Shown piece by piece: positions 62,467 through 64,000 of a DNA stretch of 64,000 nt; within the stretch, counting starts at the first letter, position 1, and the number at the start of each line of letters is the position of its first letter. The DNA lies in NCBI GenBank assembly GCA_038210275.1, contig JBBQWV010000005.1:62001-126000 (forward strand), in the 5' to 3' direction. The DNA comes from PALSA-1296 sp038210275 (lineage in GTDB: Bacteria; Bacteroidota; Ignavibacteria; Palsa-1295). A program made the position numbers and the translations under genes. The notes under the pieces were generated by a model. That model saw nothing but the letters and a program-made list of their open reading frames with translations. It searched no databases and was not told the DNA's origin.

Positions 62467-62892
62467 ATGCTAATGAAGAAAAAAAATCTCTATCTTTTAT
62501 TTATTATAGCTTTGGCATTCTCCTCATGCCAGACGCTTTATTCTTATCGCCTTCCAAATGAATCGGAGCAGAAGCATTTTCCGAAGGATTCATTGCGTTG
62601 GGGGTATGCTGGCTCGATGATTACTAGCATTCCGGTTGTCGATGGTGAAGGTAATATCTTTCGTCTTGCTGTTACTTCAAAAACTAAGATCGAAGTAAAG
62701 TCAATCTATGGCGATCTATATAGATTCTACCTTCAGAGCATTATTATTTCTGGGGATGAGAGTATTCTCGGATCACAATTATGGGAAGGGTATGATCTTC
62801 TCAGTCATGCAAAAAGGACAATACAGGTTCATGAAGTCACACAAATGACCATAGTTTCTGACAATAAAGCAATGACTCCTATTACAAGTTGA
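62467..62892 (+). CDS. Lipoprotein, unknown function
   Basis: This 141-aa protein has a lipoprotein signal (MLMKKKNLYLLFIIALAF) with lipobox FSSC, Cys at residue 21. ATG 62473 would also do. The mature part is beta-rich (RLAVTSKTKIEVKSIYGDLY near 67-86) with an IQVHEVTQMTIVS segment. I do not recognise a family. It stands alone. Confidence 0.7.
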   Translation: MLMKKKNLYLLFIIALAFSSCQTLYSYRLPNESEQKHFPKDSLRWGYAGSMITSIPVVDGEGNIFRLAVTSKTKIEVKSIYGDLYRFYLQSIIISGDESILGSQLWEGYDLLSHAKRTIQVHEVTQMTIVSDNKAMTPITS

Positions 62893-63027
62893 TAAAAAAC
62901 AATAGATTTAGCGTGTGACTAGGTTTCATAATGATTTAATAACATTGACGTAATAGTATAGGAATGTCTGTCTGGTATTTTTGTGGCTGAAGATTCACGA
63001 CCTTTTTATTCGAAAACATAACAAAAT

Positions 63028-64000
63028 ATGAAGACCCCAATGAACCGTTTCTCTCTAAAGTTATTCGCAGTTATTATTGTCTTACTCTGTTTACGCCCAA
63101 ATTTGGGAGTTGCCCAAACAGATGATGCAACCATCAAAGGAAAAGTGGACGGACTCGAAGAGCGTACATCGACCCTCGAAAGTACAGTTTCGGGATTGAC
63201 AAAGCTCAAAATCACCGGTTACGTGCACCCTCAATGGGTATGGGTAGGAATTGATACTCTGGTAAACCCTCAGTTCACCAGAAGCTTTTTTCAGATTCGC
63301 CGCGGACGTGTAAAATTTAGTTACAAATCAGGTGATATCGGAGCTATTGTCTATCCTGATATTACCGAACAGGGTGTCATTCTCAAGGAAGTCTATGCAA
63401 CATGGGATTTCGCCCATGACAAAGGAATGACCATGCTGCAACTTGCTTTAGGAGCAATGAACAGACCGTTTGGGTATGAAATTGCGTACTCATCAAGCGC
63501 CCGTGAAGTTGTTGAACGTTCAACATCTGAAAACAGGCTTTTCAACGGTGAGCGCGATCTCGGAGTACAGATTGCCTATACTCCTTCATTTGGAAGTCTG
63601 AAGCCCGTCTTGGAATTAGGCTTATTCAACGGATCTGATAATTTCGGTGCAGGTCCTATCAGCGATGTTGGTAACAGCAATGCAAATACTGATCTCAGTT
63701 CAGGAAACTTGTCGTTCTTCGGAACTGGTGCGATTCAGGGACAAACGGATATAACGAAGATCACGCCAAAGGGCGCCGATTCACTCTATATTCTCAATAA
63801 GGTTAATCCGGCAATTACCGGATCGGTTGCTTCCGGTGCACCATTAGTGGTCGCAAACGGATGGAAGCAAAATGCAAAAGAATTTATGGGACATCTCAGA
63901 TTACCATTCTTACTAAGCGACGAATTTTCTTTTGATATCGGCGGCTCATGGTCAGTCGGTGGAATTACGCCGCCTTCTGATGTCGAAGCCACCTATGCCG
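63028..64000 (+). CDS. Porin, phosphate-selective O/P-like (C-terminus beyond window)
   Basis: An open frame runs from ATG 63028 to the window edge, 324 codons with no stop. It has a signal peptide (MNRFSLKLFAVIIVLLCLRP, ending near GVAQ), a short coiled coil (KVDGLEERTSTLESTVSGLT), then beta-strands typical of Porin_O_P: ITGYVHPQWVWVGIDT, FQIRRGRVKFSYK, VYPDITEQGVILKEVYATWD and LGAMNRPFGYEIAYSSSARE. Trimeric barrel in the outer membrane; substrate anion is inferred from the family only. ATG 63040 is an alternative start. Confidence 0.85.
   Translation, partial: MKTPMNRFSLKLFAVIIVLLCLRPNLGVAQTDDATIKGKVDGLEERTSTLESTVSGLTKLKITGYVHPQWVWVGIDTLVNPQFTRSFFQIRRGRVKFSYKSGDIGAIVYPDITEQGVILKEVYATWDFAHDKGMTMLQLALGAMNRPFGYEIAYSSSAREVVERSTSENRLFNGERDLGVQIAYTPSFGSLKPVLELGLFNGSDNFGAGPISDVGNSNANTDLSSGNLSFFGTGAIQGQTDITKITPKGADSLYILNKVNPAITGSVASGAPLVVANGWKQNAKEFMGHLRLPFLLSDEFSFDIGGSWSVGGITPPSDVEATYA

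Noticed and set aside
1..64000. CRISPR arrays
   Set aside because: The repeats seen are either in coding sequence, tandem without spacers, or isolated palindromes; there are no regularly spaced repeats with unique spacers and no cas genes.

Overview
The window reads as a chromosomal segment of an AT-leaning, didermic bacterium of the Bacteroidota / Ignavibacteria / Kapabacteria side of the FCB group. The clues are several type IX secretion (T9SS) C-terminal sorting domains, a TonB-dependent receptor remnant, a KirBac channel, a fused two-domain E1 dehydrogenase, DUF4412 and NamZ proteins, and repeated TAnnTTTG boxes (the Bacteroidota -7 promoter element) about 20 nt upstream of several start codons. 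The lineage call is an inference from gene content, not from a marker gene. Layout: the left 3.9 kb is one very long minus-strand gene for an Asn/Thr-rich repetitive surface protein that runs off the window. From 4.5 to 8.8 kb lie a TerC-like membrane protein, a hemerythrin, an RRM RNA-binding protein and an OmpA-type outer membrane protein. From 8.8 to 17.5 kb is a nucleotide-sugar region: a bi-domain oxidoreductase, UDP-xylose synthase and UDP-glucose dehydrogenase, interrupted by a T9SS esterase, a TPR-LuxR regulator with two adjacent small ORFs, and a PIN-domain toxin-antitoxin pair. A 467-bp AT-rich gap at 17.5-18.0 kb carries a cluster of DnaA-box-like 9-mers and is a candidate replication origin. 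From 18 to 27.5 kb is accessory DNA: a lipoprotein, LivH/LivM-type permeases without their ATPases, a HIT protein, NamZ, small membrane proteins, and an AT-rich cassette of sigma-like factor, secreted Cys peptide, beta-propeller and thioredoxin-like protein. From 27.5 to 41.3 kb is mostly housekeeping: rpoN, a bacilliredoxin, murQ, mnmG, mnmE, a sensor kinase with a receiver/thioredoxin-reductase fusion, an RluE-type pseudouridine synthase, yidC and uppP. mnmG is bracketed by CACGTG palindromes, the upstream one parS-like. From 41.4 to 52.2 kb are a mobile mystery protein A/B pair with an operator array, an alpha/beta hydrolase, a Tat-exported multicopper oxidase with a T9SS tail, a 1368-aa mosaic surface protein between inverted palindromic repeats, an M42 peptidase and a TonB receptor pseudogene. 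From 52.4 kb to the end are a Kir channel, MsrB, a lipoprotein, a large Fe-S oxidoreductase, DUF4412 and propeller proteins, a fused alpha/beta E1 dehydrogenase and the start of a porin. How it works together: namZ and murQ fit recovery of MurNAc from peptidoglycan; ugd and uxs make UDP-glucuronate and UDP-xylose for surface polysaccharide; mnmE/mnmG modify tRNA wobble uridine; yidC and uppP serve membrane and wall biogenesis; and at least four secreted proteins carry T9SS tails although no T9SS machinery gene lies in the window. Short tandem repeats have entered coding sequence in frame at several places, which is the most unusual sequence-level feature here. No tRNA, rRNA, insertion sequence or CRISPR array was seen.
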